DNA from: Rhodoferax saidenbachensis
GTDB lineage: Bacteria; Pseudomonadota; Gammaproteobacteria; Burkholderiales; Burkholderiaceae_C
NCBI RefSeq assembly: GCF_001955715.1
Contig: NZ_CP019239.1
Span: 3,968,001-4,032,000, forward strand
Reading direction: 5' to 3'
Length of the DNA: 64,000 nucleotides
The position numbers and the translations under genes are program-made. Under the pieces are notes generated by a model, which worked only from the letters and a program-made list of their open reading frames with translations, did not search any database and was not told the origin of the DNA. This document shows positions 19,101 through 27,375 of this stretch, piece by piece; positions within the stretch are counted from its first letter, which is position 1, and each line of letters begins with the position of its first letter.

Positions 19101-19253
19101 AAAACCGCCGACTGGCTGATCGACATGGGCCCCGAAGGTGGCTCAGGCGGCGGCACCGTGGTCGGCACAGGCACGCCCGAGGACATTGCGGCCAATCCGG
19201 CCAGCCACACAGGGCGTTATTTGCAGGCGTTGCTTAACCAAAAGAATCGTTAA
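16143..19253 (+). CDS. uvrA: Excinuclease ABC subunit A
   Basis: DNA damage sensor of nucleotide excision repair. 1036 residues, about 95 more than E. coli UvrA. Two ABC ATPase modules are intact: Walker [10 protein letters not shown] and GVSGSGKST, signatures [11 protein letters not shown] and [11 protein letters not shown] with Walker [12 protein letters not shown] and [11 protein letters not shown]. Zinc sites are CPVCSYS with CPSCDGLG and CEACQGDG with [10 protein letters not shown]. No ATG exists near the conserved N-terminus; the TTG at 16143 is used here. Extra material comprises residues about 271-289, encoded by a dispersed repeat, and a Lys/Ala/Pro-rich linker near residues 655-700 between the two halves. 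Confidence 0.95.
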   Translation: MAATNLNSPTDDDSKHLASSESGKYLATALQQQNISVRGARTHNLKNIDLDIPRNQLVVITGLSGSGKSSLAFDTLYAEGQRRYVESLSTYARQFLQLMDKPDVDMIEGLSPAISIEQKATSHNPRSTVGTVTEIHDYLRLLFARAGTPFCPDHDLPLQAQTVSQMVDAVLALPEDTRLMILAPLAREKKGEFLDVFADMQAQGYVRFRINGQAYAFDELPALKKTEKHDIDVVVDRIKVRPDMKQRLAESFEAALRLANGRAIALEMDSENRSENDSGSHTADAGYSPKEHLFNAKFACPVCSYSIAELEPRLFSFNSPVGACPSCDGLGAQEVFDPARVVAFPTLSLASGAIKGWDRRNGYYFAMLESLAKHYKFDIEQSFESLPAHVQQVILYGSGEEEIKFSYVMDSGASQGKKMSKKHAFEGILPNMARRYRETDSALVREDLARMRSTQHCPDCNGSRLRREARHVKIGEGDQARAIFEISHSTLRESYAYFSQLTMHGAKGEIAAKVVREIGLRLKFLNDVGLNYLSLDRSAETLSGGESQRIRLASQIGSGLTGVMYVLDEPSIGLHQRDNDRLIDTLKHLRDIGNSVLVVEHDEDMMRAADHVIDMGLGAGIHGGRVIAQGTFDEVKANTESLTGQYLAGTLKIDVPKRRTPWIPTVAPAPAEKKVAAKGAPSKAALAWAERNAHHLATQGDLQALRVVKASGHNLKDVSVEFPVGLFTCVTGVSGSGKSTLVNDTLYAAVARSIYRAHDEPAAHEAIEGIEHFDKVINVDQSPIGRTPRSNPATYTGLFTPIRELMAEVPVARERGYGPGRFSFNVAGGRCEACQGDGMVKVEMHFLPDVYVPCDVCAGQRYNRETLEVLYKGKNIAQILDMTVEAAYAFLQAVPTIARKLQTLLDVGLSYIRLGQAATTLSGGEAQRVKLALELSKKDTGRTLYILDEPTTGLHFADIALLLKVLHQLRDAGNTIVVIEHNLDVIKTADWLIDMGPEGGSGGGTVVGTGTPEDIAANPASHTGRYLQALLNQKNR
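16954..17012 (+). repeat. Structured repeat family A, copy inside the uvrA coding sequence
   Basis: GCTCTGAAAACGATAGC (16960-16976) is followed by exactly 20 nt and then GGGCTACAGCCC (16997-17008), the same spacing as the three intergenic copies. It keeps the reading frame and encodes about 19 residues ([16 protein letters not shown]) just before the first zinc module, where UvrA homologues normally run straight from MDS to KEHLF. Linker identity to the other copies is only moderate. Confidence 0.6.
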
Positions 19254-19283
19254 GACATGCTGCCGCAGAGCGCTGACCGGTAT

Positions 19284-19302
19284 TGCCGGATTCGGCAGTT
19301 TT
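19284..19302 (+). terminator. Small intrinsic terminator after uvrA
   Basis: TGCCG-GATT-CGGCA forms a short stem-loop followed by GTTTTG, 30 bases after the uvrA stop and before the next plus-strand gene. The stem is short, so efficiency is uncertain. Confidence 0.45.
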
Positions 19303-19378
19303 GCGGTCTGTAACACCTTGGCTTTCTCTGTTATCGCAATCTCGCTAGACTGCCCTTTCCGCTTCAACGCCAGCGCAC

Positions 19379-21676
19379 ATGTCTCAACAACGTTTCCCGT
19401 CCCTCGCTCACTGGGGTGCCTTTCATGCTGTCGTAGAGCAGGGGCGCGTCGTGCGTTGCGACCCCTTTCCGGGTGATGCCCACCCGTCGCCTATCTTGCA
19501 GTCCATGCCGGGCATGGTTCATTCGCCCTTGCGCATACAAAAACCGGCCGTCCGTGAGGGCTGGTTGCGCAGCCGGGAGCGCAGCGATCGCTCGGCACGT
19601 GGCCAGGATAGCTTCGTGGAGGTGGACTGGGACACGGCATTGGGACTGGTCGCCGAAGAGTTGGCACGCGTTCGCGGTGAACATGGGGCTGGCGCCATCT
19701 TTGGCGGGTCTTACGGATGGTCGTCCGCAGGCGGCTTGCACCATGCGCGCACGCTGGTGCAGCGTTTTCTGCACAGCGGGGGCGGATGCGTGGGGCAAGT
19801 AGGCAACTACAGCTGGGGGGCGGCGCAGTTTTTGTTGCCGCATGTGATTGGCACTTTTGCACCCGTCACTGGGCGGGTCACCGATTGGCGCAGCGTGGTG
19901 GCGCACACCCGGCTCTTCCTCGCTTTTGGCGGGCTGCCGATGCGCAACATGCAGGTGACATCGGGCGGCGCGGGTGAACACAGCAGCGCAGCGTGGATCG
20001 CGCAGGCGGCGCAGGCAGATATCGAGTTTGTCATCATCAGCCCGACGCGCGCCGATGTGCCGCCGGGCGTACGTGCACGCTGGCTGCCGATTCGGCCGAA
20101 CACCGACACCGCCATGTTGCTGGCCATGGCCCACACGCTGGTGGCGGAAGGCCTGCACGATGCAGAATTTCTGCGCACCCACTGCACGGGCTTCGACGCA
20201 TGGAAGCGCTACCTGGAAGGCGCAGTGGATGGTCAGGTAAAAGACGCCACATGGGCTGCGTCCATTTGCGGTATCGATGCGACCACCATCACCGAGCTGG
20301 CACGCGCATGTGCGCGTCAACGCACGATGCTCAACTGCACCTGGTCTTTGCAACGCGCGCACCACGGCGAACAACCCTATTGGGCTAGCATCGCGCTGGC
20401 CGCCGTGCTGGGCCAGATCGGCCTTCCCGGCGGGGGCTTTTCCTTCGGCCATGGCTCTATCAACGGCGCGGGTACACCACGCCCTGACGTCTCTGCGCCG
20501 CGGCTCTCTGCGGGAACGAATCCGCTGCGCCGAAACATCCCGGCCGCCCGACTGGCAGACATGCTGCTCCAGCCAGGCGAAGCTTTCGAGTTCAACGGAA
20601 AGCGGGACACTTATCCAGACATCCGGCTGGTGTACTGGGCCGGTGGCAACCCGTTTCACCACCACCAGGACTTGAACCGCCTGCTGCGTGCCTGGCAAAA
20701 GCCGGAGACCATCGTCGTGCATGACAGCTGGTGGACACCAACGGCGCGCCGTGCCGACATCGTGCTGCCCGCCACAACCACGCTGGAACGTGACGATGTG
20801 GGCGGCTCTACGCGAGACCGCTACATGCTCGCGATGAAGCAGGCGATAGCGCCGGTGGCGCAGAGCCGCAATGATTTCGACATTTTTCGCGAGCTCGCCG
20901 CGCGGGGTGGCCATGAGCCGCTGTTCACAGAAGGCCGCACCGAGGCCGAATGGGTGCGCCATCTTTACGAGAACACCGCGGCGGACTGGCAGCGCGCGGG
21001 ATATGCGATGCCGGCCTTTGATGCATTTTGGGCACAAGAGCAGGTTGCATTGCCCGAGCCGGATCGGCATATGGTGCTGTTCGAGGCGTTTCGCCAGCAG
21101 CCCGACGCGAAGCCGCTGGACACACCGTCGGGAAAAATCGAACTGTTCTCAAACCAGATTGCGGGTTTCGGCTACGACGATTGCCCGCCACACCCAACCT
21201 GGCTCCCTCCGCATGAATGGCTGGGCGCGGCGGCGTCTCAGCGTTGGCCTTTGCATCTCATCAGTTCACAACCCGCCGACAAGCTGCATTCGCAACTCGA
21301 TGCAGGAGCGCTCTCGCAAGCAGCGAAAGTGCATGGTCGGCAGGCGGTGCGCCTGCATTCGTCGGAAGCCAAGTCCCGCAAGATTTTCGACGGGCAACTG
21401 GTCCGCGTGCGCAATGACCGGGGTAGCTGCCTGGGCGGCGCTGTGATTGATGACACGGTGATGCCGGGCGTGCTCGTGATGTCCACTGGCGCGTGGTTCG
21501 ACGGAGATGCAGGTGCCGTTGAGCGGCTTGGCAATCCGAATGTACTGACTGCGGACATCGGCACTTCACGCCTGACGCAGGGGTGTGCTGCGATGTCGGC
21601 ACTGGTGGACGTGGAACCCTGGACGCAGGAAGCACCGGCAGTGCGCGCTTTCACATCGCCCTTGACCGTGCCCTAA
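19379..21676 (+). CDS. bisC: Biotin sulfoxide reductase-like molybdopterin oxidoreductase (DMSO reductase family)
   Basis: Molybdenum bis-MGD enzyme reducing S- or N-oxides such as biotin or methionine sulfoxide. The 765-residue protein has the Mo-ligand serine in GSYGWSSAGGLHHA (about S116), the MGD-binding segments FLAFGGLPMRNM and VYWAGGNPFHHHQDLNRL, and the C-terminal domain LISSQPADKLHSQLD. There is no Tat signal and no N-terminal Fe-S cysteine motif, pointing to the cytoplasmic BisC type rather than periplasmic DorA/TorA. Its stop overlaps that of the convergent dehydrogenase gene. No dedicated electron donor gene is adjacent. The exact substrate is not determined. Confidence 0.85.
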   Translation: MSQQRFPSLAHWGAFHAVVEQGRVVRCDPFPGDAHPSPILQSMPGMVHSPLRIQKPAVREGWLRSRERSDRSARGQDSFVEVDWDTALGLVAEELARVRGEHGAGAIFGGSYGWSSAGGLHHARTLVQRFLHSGGGCVGQVGNYSWGAAQFLLPHVIGTFAPVTGRVTDWRSVVAHTRLFLAFGGLPMRNMQVTSGGAGEHSSAAWIAQAAQADIEFVIISPTRADVPPGVRARWLPIRPNTDTAMLLAMAHTLVAEGLHDAEFLRTHCTGFDAWKRYLEGAVDGQVKDATWAASICGIDATTITELARACARQRTMLNCTWSLQRAHHGEQPYWASIALAAVLGQIGLPGGGFSFGHGSINGAGTPRPDVSAPRLSAGTNPLRRNIPAARLADMLLQPGEAFEFNGKRDTYPDIRLVYWAGGNPFHHHQDLNRLLRAWQKPETIVVHDSWWTPTARRADIVLPATTTLERDDVGGSTRDRYMLAMKQAIAPVAQSRNDFDIFRELAARGGHEPLFTEGRTEAEWVRHLYENTAADWQRAGYAMPAFDAFWAQEQVALPEPDRHMVLFEAFRQQPDAKPLDTPSGKIELFSNQIAGFGYDDCPPHPTWLPPHEWLGAAASQRWPLHLISSQPADKLHSQLDAGALSQAAKVHGRQAVRLHSSEAKSRKIFDGQLVRVRNDRGSCLGGAVIDDTVMPGVLVMSTGAWFDGDAGAVERLGNPNVLTADIGTSRLTQGCAAMSALVDVEPWTQEAPAVRAFTSPLTVP

Positions 21677-22932
21677 ATACTGAAGCGTTCGCCTGTCAGG
21701 CCTTCCAGATCGATATCGGGTGTGCGCCCGCTGACCAGATCCGCGACGATGCGGCTGGTACCACAGGCTTGCGTCCAGCCGTTCGACCCGTGGCCCGCAT
21801 TGAGGAACAAGCCGCGCCAACGGGTAGCGCCGAGAATCGGAGGACCATCGGGTGTCATGGGCCGCAGACCCGCCCAGAGCTCCACCTGGCTTTCGTCCAT
21901 GCCCGTGGGAATGAAATCGCGCACCACGCGCAACAGCATGTCGCGCTGCGCGGTATCGGCATGCAGCCCGTAGCCGCCCAGCTCGGCCATGCCAGCAGCG
22001 CGAATCCGGGAGCCCAATCGGGAGATCATGACCTTGTTGTGTTCGTCCATTAACGCGGCCCGGATATCGGGCGCGTCTTGTCGCAGTGGCACGCTGATCG
22101 AGTACCCCTTGAGCGGATAGACCGGCAGATTGAGCCCCAGTGGACGCAGCAGAAACGGCGCCTGGTTGCCCAGCGCAACCACATAAGCATCGGCCTGCAA
22201 GCGCCCCGCCGAGGTGCGCACAGCAAGGATGCGGTCGCCCTCGGTGTCAAACCCTTCAACCGTGGTGTTGAATTGCAATGCCACGCCACGCGTGCGCAGC
22301 AAGCGCGCAAGGGATTGCGTAAACAGATGGCTGTCACCAGAGGCGTCGGCCGGCAGATAGAGGGCACCGGCGACCTGGGCGCTGCGCGTGATCAGGCCCG
22401 GCTGCTGGGCGTCAATCTCATGTGGCTCCAGCCAGCGCCAGGGCACACCAAAATCATCCAGCGCCTGCGCGGCAAGCCGGCCATAAGACACTTCCTGCGC
22501 GGTGCGAAACAGCCACAACGTGCCGTCGGCGTGGAAATCGAAGTCCTGCAACCCTTCCTCGTCGGCAAGCGACCGAAGACACGCCAGGCTGTAGTGGGCC
22601 ACGCGCTGCATGCGCAACTTGTTACGGCGAAAGCTGGTTGCATTGCACTCACCCAGCCAGCGCACAATCCAGCGCCACTGGTGCTGGCTCCACTGCGGGC
22701 GAAAACGGATCGGGGCGTCGGCCTGCCACATCATGCGCAGCACTTTGGAGACCATGCCGGGCGCGGCCCAGGGACCGGCGAAGCTCGGGCACAAACCCCC
22801 GGCATTGCCGTAGCTGGTCTCGTCGGCTGCGCCAGCATGGCGCTCCACCACGGTCACTTCATGGCCTGCACGCTCCAGGTAATACGCAGTGGCCATGCCC
22901 ACCACGCCGGCACCCAACACCAGAACTTTCAT
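21673..22932 (-). CDS. D-amino acid dehydrogenase-like FAD oxidoreductase (DadA family)
   Basis: FAD-dependent amine oxidase of the DAO/DadA family that would oxidatively deaminate D-amino acids or cyclic imino acids and feed electrons to the membrane. 419 residues; N-terminal dinucleotide-binding VLVLGAGVVGMATAYYLERAG, DETSYGNAGGLCPSF, and C-terminal FAD contacts AGLRPMTPDGPPILG and GHGSNGWTQACGTSRIVADL are family hallmarks. It is the last gene of an operon beginning with a DapA-like lyase, 51 bases after the Bug receptor gene. Alanine catabolism is possible, but the partners suggest another substrate. Confidence 0.85.
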   Translation of the reverse strand: MKVLVLGAGVVGMATAYYLERAGHEVTVVERHAGAADETSYGNAGGLCPSFAGPWAAPGMVSKVLRMMWQADAPIRFRPQWSQHQWRWIVRWLGECNATSFRRNKLRMQRVAHYSLACLRSLADEEGLQDFDFHADGTLWLFRTAQEVSYGRLAAQALDDFGVPWRWLEPHEIDAQQPGLITRSAQVAGALYLPADASGDSHLFTQSLARLLRTRGVALQFNTTVEGFDTEGDRILAVRTSAGRLQADAYVVALGNQAPFLLRPLGLNLPVYPLKGYSISVPLRQDAPDIRAALMDEHNKVMISRLGSRIRAAGMAELGGYGLHADTAQRDMLLRVVRDFIPTGMDESQVELWAGLRPMTPDGPPILGATRWRGLFLNAGHGSNGWTQACGTSRIVADLVSGRTPDIDLEGLTGERFSI

Positions 22933-22983
22933 GTGCGAACCCGAGCAGGGACCTGCAACAGCACCACTGCCCGGAACTCCATA

Positions 22984-23988
22984 TCACTCAATCGTAATAT
23001 TCGACTTCTCAATGATGGTCTGGTACTTGGCCGTCTCGCTGATGATGTACTTGTTGAAGTCCACCGAGTTGCGGAAGACGGCGTCAAAACCCAAGCCATT
23101 GAGCTTGGACTTGAAGGGCTCCGACTTGACGGCTTGCTCCGTCGCGCTTTCAAGTGCCTTGAGCACGGGACGGGGCAGCTTCGCGGGTGCCCAGATGCCA
23201 TACCACGAGTAAAACTCGAAGTCCTTGAAGCCGGCTTCCTTGACGGTAGGAACATCGGGCAACAAGGGGCTGCGTGTGCTGCCCGTTTGCGCGATGGCAC
23301 GTAGTTTGCCGCCCTTGACCTGAGGGAGCGAGGAGAGGAAGGGATCCATCATCGCGTGCACCTGGCCGCCAATGAGGTCTTGCAAAGCCGGTGCAGCGCC
23401 CTTGTAGAGCACGATGGGAATGCCCTTGTCAGCCAAGCCTGCTTCGGCGGCAAACTGCGCGATGCCGAGGTGTCCGGCAGAACCAAAGCCGCTGGTTGCA
23501 AAACTGTATTTGGACGGATTGGCCTTGACGAGGTTGGTCAGCTCCTGCACCGTGTTGGCAGGCACCTGCGGGTTCACGCTGAAGATCAAGGCGCCCTGCG
23601 CCACCATGCCGATGGGGGTGAAGTCCTTGATCGGGTCGAATTTCACCTGGCTCTTGTAAAGCAGAGGAGCCGCCGCATGGATCGAGGCATTGAAATACAG
23701 CGTGTAGCCATCGGGATCGGCGCGCGCGACGGTTGCGGTGCCGATCAGGCCCGAAGCGCCGGGACGGTTGTCCACCACCACGCTTTGCTTGAGTTCCGCA
23801 CTCAGACGCTCGGCCAATGTGCGCGCCACGCCATCGACGGCTCCGCCAGCTGCGTGGGGGACAACGATGGTGATGGGTTTGGCGGTGGGCCAGGCCGTTT
23901 CAGCAGCGTGAGCGACCGGGGCAAGCAGCAGGCCTGCGGCCAGGGAAACGCCAGAAAGGGCGAACAGGCGACGGTGAATGGAAGTCAT
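22984..23988 (-). CDS. Bug/TctC-family periplasmic solute-binding protein
   Basis: Tripartite tricarboxylate transporter receptor of the Bug type, expanded in Burkholderiales, which binds carboxylated solutes in the periplasm. The 334-residue protein starts MTSIHRRLFALSGVSLAAGL with a cleavable signal ending about AHAAE. Family segments are PITIVVPHAAGGAVDGVART, VVVDNRPGASGLIGTATVA, and YKGAAPALQDLIGGQVHAM. No TctA/TctB membrane genes are adjacent, so it may be an orphan receptor using a distant permease. It lies between the SDR and DadA-like genes of one operon, implying that it binds the pathway's substrate. Confidence 0.92.
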   Translation of the reverse strand: MTSIHRRLFALSGVSLAAGLLLAPVAHAAETAWPTAKPITIVVPHAAGGAVDGVARTLAERLSAELKQSVVVDNRPGASGLIGTATVARADPDGYTLYFNASIHAAAPLLYKSQVKFDPIKDFTPIGMVAQGALIFSVNPQVPANTVQELTNLVKANPSKYSFATSGFGSAGHLGIAQFAAEAGLADKGIPIVLYKGAAPALQDLIGGQVHAMMDPFLSSLPQVKGGKLRAIAQTGSTRSPLLPDVPTVKEAGFKDFEFYSWYGIWAPAKLPRPVLKALESATEQAVKSEPFKSKLNGLGFDAVFRNSVDFNKYIISETAKYQTIIEKSNITIE

Positions 23989-24069
23989 GGAATGCCTATG
24001 TTGAATGGTGAAAGACAAGGGTTGATGTCTCCAGGAGAGACCAATCTGCGTTGGCTCAGGAAATCAGCG

Positions 24070-24849
24070 CTAGAAGGTGCCGGGGTAGGCGCCTCCATCG
24101 ATCAGGAAGTTTTGCCCGGTGATGTAGCTGGCACGTGCCGAGCAGATGAAACCGCATAACGCACCGAGTTCATGGGCTTCGCCATAACGGCCTGCGGGGT
24201 TTTGTGTTCCGCGTTCATGCCACAGCTGCTCAAAGGATTTGCCGGAGCTCTCCACCATGCCCAAGATGTGCTGGCGCTGGGCGTCAGTGGCGAAGACGCC
24301 AGGAAGCAGGTTGTTGATCGTGACGTTGTGGCGCACCGTCTGGCGGGCCAGCCCGGCAACAAACCCGACCAACCCCGAGCGGGCACCGTTGGACAGGCCC
24401 AGTTCAAGCTGCGGGGTTTTCACGCTGCGCGAGACGATGTTCACGATGCGGCCGAAGCGGCGATCGATCATGCCGTCCACCGAGCGACGCATCATCTCGA
24501 TGGGACCAATCATCATCGCGTCCACCGCTTGATGCCATATGGCGGGCGTCCACTCCCGGAAGTCTCCTGGAGGGAATCCATCGGCGTTATTGATCAGGAT
24601 GTCAGGGGCGGGACAGGCCAACAGGGCGGCATCGCGCCCGGCTTCTGTCGTGATGTCTGCCGACACCCAGCGGACTGTGTGCCCCGCTTCGACAGACAGC
24701 TCGGCGGCGGCCTGTTCCAGCGTTACAGGATTCCGCGCCGCGATCACCACGTCGACACCTTCGCGCGCGAGTTCGAGGGCACAGGCCCTGCCCAAGCCCC
24801 GGCTCGCACCAAAAACAAGCGCCTTGCGCCCCGCGATACCCAAGTCCAT
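24070..24849 (-). CDS. Short-chain dehydrogenase/reductase with altered catalytic residues
   Basis: NAD(P)-binding SDR, 259 residues. The cofactor fold is clear (FGASRGLGRACALELA; NNAD at about 88; catalytic-region Ser140 in NIVS). At the positions of the classical Tyr and Lys of YxxxK the sequence reads S153 and R157 (SNGAR), spaced correctly, so the standard proton relay is missing. Such SN..R SDRs form a known divergent subgroup with few assigned reactions. The start codon is one base from the stop of the upstream DapA-like gene, so the two are coupled and presumably act on the same pathway. Confidence 0.85.
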   Translation of the reverse strand: MDLGIAGRKALVFGASRGLGRACALELAREGVDVVIAARNPVTLEQAAAELSVEAGHTVRWVSADITTEAGRDAALLACPAPDILINNADGFPPGDFREWTPAIWHQAVDAMMIGPIEMMRRSVDGMIDRRFGRIVNIVSRSVKTPQLELGLSNGARSGLVGFVAGLARQTVRHNVTINNLLPGVFATDAQRQHILGMVESSGKSFEQLWHERGTQNPAGRYGEAHELGALCGFICSARASYITGQNFLIDGGAYPGTF

Positions 24850-24850
24850 C

Positions 24851-25786
24851 TCAGATCGCTTTCAGTTCAGGCGAGCTCCAGCCATACTTCTTGTCGAGTT
24901 CGAGCTCCTTGACGATGCGCAGGCCCTTGAGCAAGGCCTCGCCCTCAAGATTCTTCAGCGGCTTGCGCAGGTCACCCGCGGGCAGGCCAACGGCCTTCAT
25001 CAGCGACTTGATGGCGACCGGATTGATGGCCGAGTACGAGTAATGCAACATCGGCAACAGGCCGAGGTAGGCATCGCGGAAACTCACCGAAACATCGGGC
25101 GTGGTCCAAGGCTTGGAGATGGTGGTCAGCTCCGCGGGTGCAATGTTGCCGGTCATGTTGGCGGTACCGTGGCCACCCAGGCTCATGGTGGGTACAACAA
25201 GGCCGAGGTTGGGCGAATCGCAGCACATCACCGACACGTCCGCGCGTGCCTTGAGCACCTGGGCGACCTGGCCCACGCGCGTGGTCGACTCCTTGTGGAT
25301 CACGTAATTGGGGTGCTTGAAGATGCGCAGCAGGTTGTCCCAGTGCAGATCGGTCTTGACGCGCGGTGGGTTGTTGTAGAGGCCCAGCGGCAGGTCCGTG
25401 GCATCGGCCACATCCAGGAAATACTCCTCGATATCGGCTTCTGGCCCGCAAATGTAGGCAGGCGCGGCAATGATGGCGCCGTCTGCACCGTTGTCGCGGG
25501 CGAAACGCACGTAGTCGATGGTGGTCTGTGTGTTGTTGCCGGTGCAGCCGTAGAAGAACTTCATCTTGCCGGTCTTGTAGCGGCTGGTCTCGGCGATGAT
25601 GGCCTCGCGCTCTTTTTGCGAGAGCATGGAAACTTCACCCGTCGAGCCCATGATCAGGACAGCGCTCGTACCGTTGTCCTCCTGGAACTTCAACAAGCTG
25701 CGAAAAGCGCCGAAATCTGTGCTGCCGTCTTTGTTGAAAGGGGTGATCAGGGCAACGAAGGAGCCCTCGATTTTTTCTCTGGTCAT
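24851..25786 (-). CDS. DapA/N-acetylneuraminate lyase superfamily aldolase or dehydratase
   Basis: Class I Schiff-base lyase, 311 residues. The N-terminal strand VALITPFNKDGSTDFGAF, the GSTGEVSMLSQKER motif, the YNNPPR tyrosine region and the Schiff-base Lys in YVIHKES are in correct order. It is probably not the lysine-biosynthesis DapA: it heads a catabolic-looking operon with an SDR, a Bug receptor and a DadA-like dehydrogenase, and its own substrate-loop residues differ. Family alternatives are 4-hydroxy-2-oxo-acid aldolase, hydroxyproline-pathway deaminase or sugar-acid dehydratase. Start set by MTREKIEGSFV. Confidence 0.85.
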   Translation of the reverse strand: MTREKIEGSFVALITPFNKDGSTDFGAFRSLLKFQEDNGTSAVLIMGSTGEVSMLSQKEREAIIAETSRYKTGKMKFFYGCTGNNTQTTIDYVRFARDNGADGAIIAAPAYICGPEADIEEYFLDVADATDLPLGLYNNPPRVKTDLHWDNLLRIFKHPNYVIHKESTTRVGQVAQVLKARADVSVMCCDSPNLGLVVPTMSLGGHGTANMTGNIAPAELTTISKPWTTPDVSVSFRDAYLGLLPMLHYSYSAINPVAIKSLMKAVGLPAGDLRKPLKNLEGEALLKGLRIVKELELDKKYGWSSPELKAI

Positions 25787-26051
25787 AGGAGTGCTGTGGG
25801 GGTAAAAAGGAACACAGGAGCAGTTTAGCAACACTCGCAATAGTCGTGCCGGGAAGGGTTTCTTCCAGCGGGCCCCAATGCTAACGACGCAAACGTCTCA
25901 TCCAATTTTGTTTTCCGCATATCCAAACGCATTATTTACATTTGCATGCGCAGACGTTGGTGGTGGCAGCCTTGCGCACGTGACACCCACCGCAAGATCG
26001 CCCTCTTGCTTGCCAACTGGCACGTTTACGGGAAACTGCGCCCGGGCACGG

Positions 26052-26057
26052 TAGCAT
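26052..26057 (+). promoter_or_regulatory. Possible -10 box for the EAL-HDOD gene (leaderless start)
   Basis: TAGCAT ends 6 bases before the ATG at 26064 and no ribosome site is visible, so the mRNA may begin at the start codon. The 277 bases between the DapA-like gene and this ATG otherwise show AT-rich sequence near 25900-25950 and no gene. Confidence 0.3.
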
Positions 26058-26063
26058 TGCGGC

Positions 26064-27296
26064 ATGAGCACACTGCCCCTCGCACGCCCCATTCAGCTGA
26101 TCGCCCGCCAAGCGATTGTGGACACGCAACACACCGTGGTGGCCTACGCCCTGTACGACCGCTCCACAGCGCACCATCTGCATGACACGGGCAGCGACAT
26201 TGCCATGTTGTTCAACGCCATGGCCGACACCAGCAACGCACTGGGCGTACAAAGCAAGACCCTGTTCATCAACCGCACCCACCAAAGCCTGCTGGGCGAC
26301 CACCTGGACCTGACCAACCCGGGCAAACTGGTGATCGAGGTGGACCCTGTACCCGGCCACGCGCCCGAGGCCATTGCCACGCTGCACACCACGCTGGCAG
26401 ACCTGCACCGCCGTGGCTTCAAGCTGGCCTTTAACCACACTGTCGTCGCCCCCGCGTACAAAGAGTGGCAGCCGCTGGCCCATTACGTCAAGCTGGACAT
26501 GCAGGCCGTGCCCGCCGACATGCACAAGCCACTGGCGACCGCCATCAAGGCGCGCACCTCGGCGGTTCTGGTGGCCGAGAAAATTGAAACCGCAGACCAA
26601 CTCGCCAGCGCCCTGGCGCTGGGCGCGCAGCGCCTGCAGGGCTACTGGATCGACCGCCCCGAAGTCGTCAAGACCAAGATCGCCACCCCGGCCCACACCA
26701 ATGTGCTGCAGCTTTTCAACCTGGTGCGCGAGCAGGCCGAGATCGAGGACATCGAAGCCCTGCTCAAGCGCGACGCCCTGCTGGGCTTCAACCTGCTGCG
26801 CCTGATCAACTCCGCCGGGTTTGGCCTGTCGCAGGAAGTCACCTCGTTCCGCCACGCCGTCATGCTGATTGGCATGCAACGCCTGCAGCGCTGGACCGCC
26901 CTCATCCTGACGGCCACCCGCAGCGGCGACGCAACGGCCATCATTGGCACCACCGCTGTCGTGCGGGGCCGCATGATGGAACTGCTGGGCAAGGACCGGC
27001 TGACGCCCGAAGAATGTGAAAGCGCTTTTGTCGCGGGCCTGTTTTCGCTCTTGGACGACCTGCTGGCCCTGCCCATGGACGAAGCACTGCAACTGCTGAC
27101 CCTGCCCGCACCGGTGGTGGATGCCATCCAGCACGGCACGGGCACGCTGGGCCGCATGCTGGCGCTGACCAAGGCCGCCGAGAATTACGACGACGTCAGC
27201 TTTGCCAGCCTGGCCACCGAACTGGGCTACGACAGCCACCACATCAACATGGCGCACATGGACGCGCTGGTGTGGGCGGACTCCATCGGTTTATAA
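26064..27296 (+). CDS. EAL-like plus HDOD domain signalling protein (YuxH type)
   Basis: Cytoplasmic 410-residue protein. Residues 1 to about 195 resemble an EAL phosphodiesterase domain (QLIARQAIVDTQHTVVAYAL, KLVIEVDP, KLDMQAVP, VAEKIETADQ, LQGYWIDRP), but the catalytic EAL and metal ligands are largely degenerate, so it probably does not hydrolyse c-di-GMP. Residues about 200-400 form an HDOD domain (LLKRDALLGFNLLRLINSAGF, FRHAVMLIGMQRLQRWTALI). Such proteins act in signalling scaffolds for motility or stress; the role here is unknown. A family A repeat follows the stop at once. Confidence 0.85.
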   Translation: MSTLPLARPIQLIARQAIVDTQHTVVAYALYDRSTAHHLHDTGSDIAMLFNAMADTSNALGVQSKTLFINRTHQSLLGDHLDLTNPGKLVIEVDPVPGHAPEAIATLHTTLADLHRRGFKLAFNHTVVAPAYKEWQPLAHYVKLDMQAVPADMHKPLATAIKARTSAVLVAEKIETADQLASALALGAQRLQGYWIDRPEVVKTKIATPAHTNVLQLFNLVREQAEIEDIEALLKRDALLGFNLLRLINSAGFGLSQEVTSFRHAVMLIGMQRLQRWTALILTATRSGDATAIIGTTAVVRGRMMELLGKDRLTPEECESAFVAGLFSLLDDLLALPMDEALQLLTLPAPVVDAIQHGTGTLGRMLALTKAAENYDDVSFASLATELGYDSHHINMAHMDALVWADSIGL

Positions 27297-27299
27297 GAG

Positions 27300-27356
27300 A
27301 AATCGGGCTCTAGCCCTTACGGATACTGCGCAACCAGCTATTGATTTTATAGCATT
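27300..27356 (-). repeat. Structured repeat family A, copy between convergent genes
   Basis: On the minus strand: GCTATAAAATCAATAGC (27337-27353, 5-bp stem), a 20-nt linker, then GGGCTAGAGCCC, itself a small palindrome. It fills most of the 79-base gap between the EAL-HDOD stop and the end of the sigma-54 activator gene. Confidence 0.85.
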
Positions 27357-27375
27357 TTGCGCAGTACAGCCCCCT

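Noticed and set aside
21673..25786. Complete trans-4-hydroxyproline degradation operon
   Set aside because: A DadA-like and a DapA-like enzyme fit, but no proline-racemase-like epimerase or ketoglutarate semialdehyde dehydrogenase is present.
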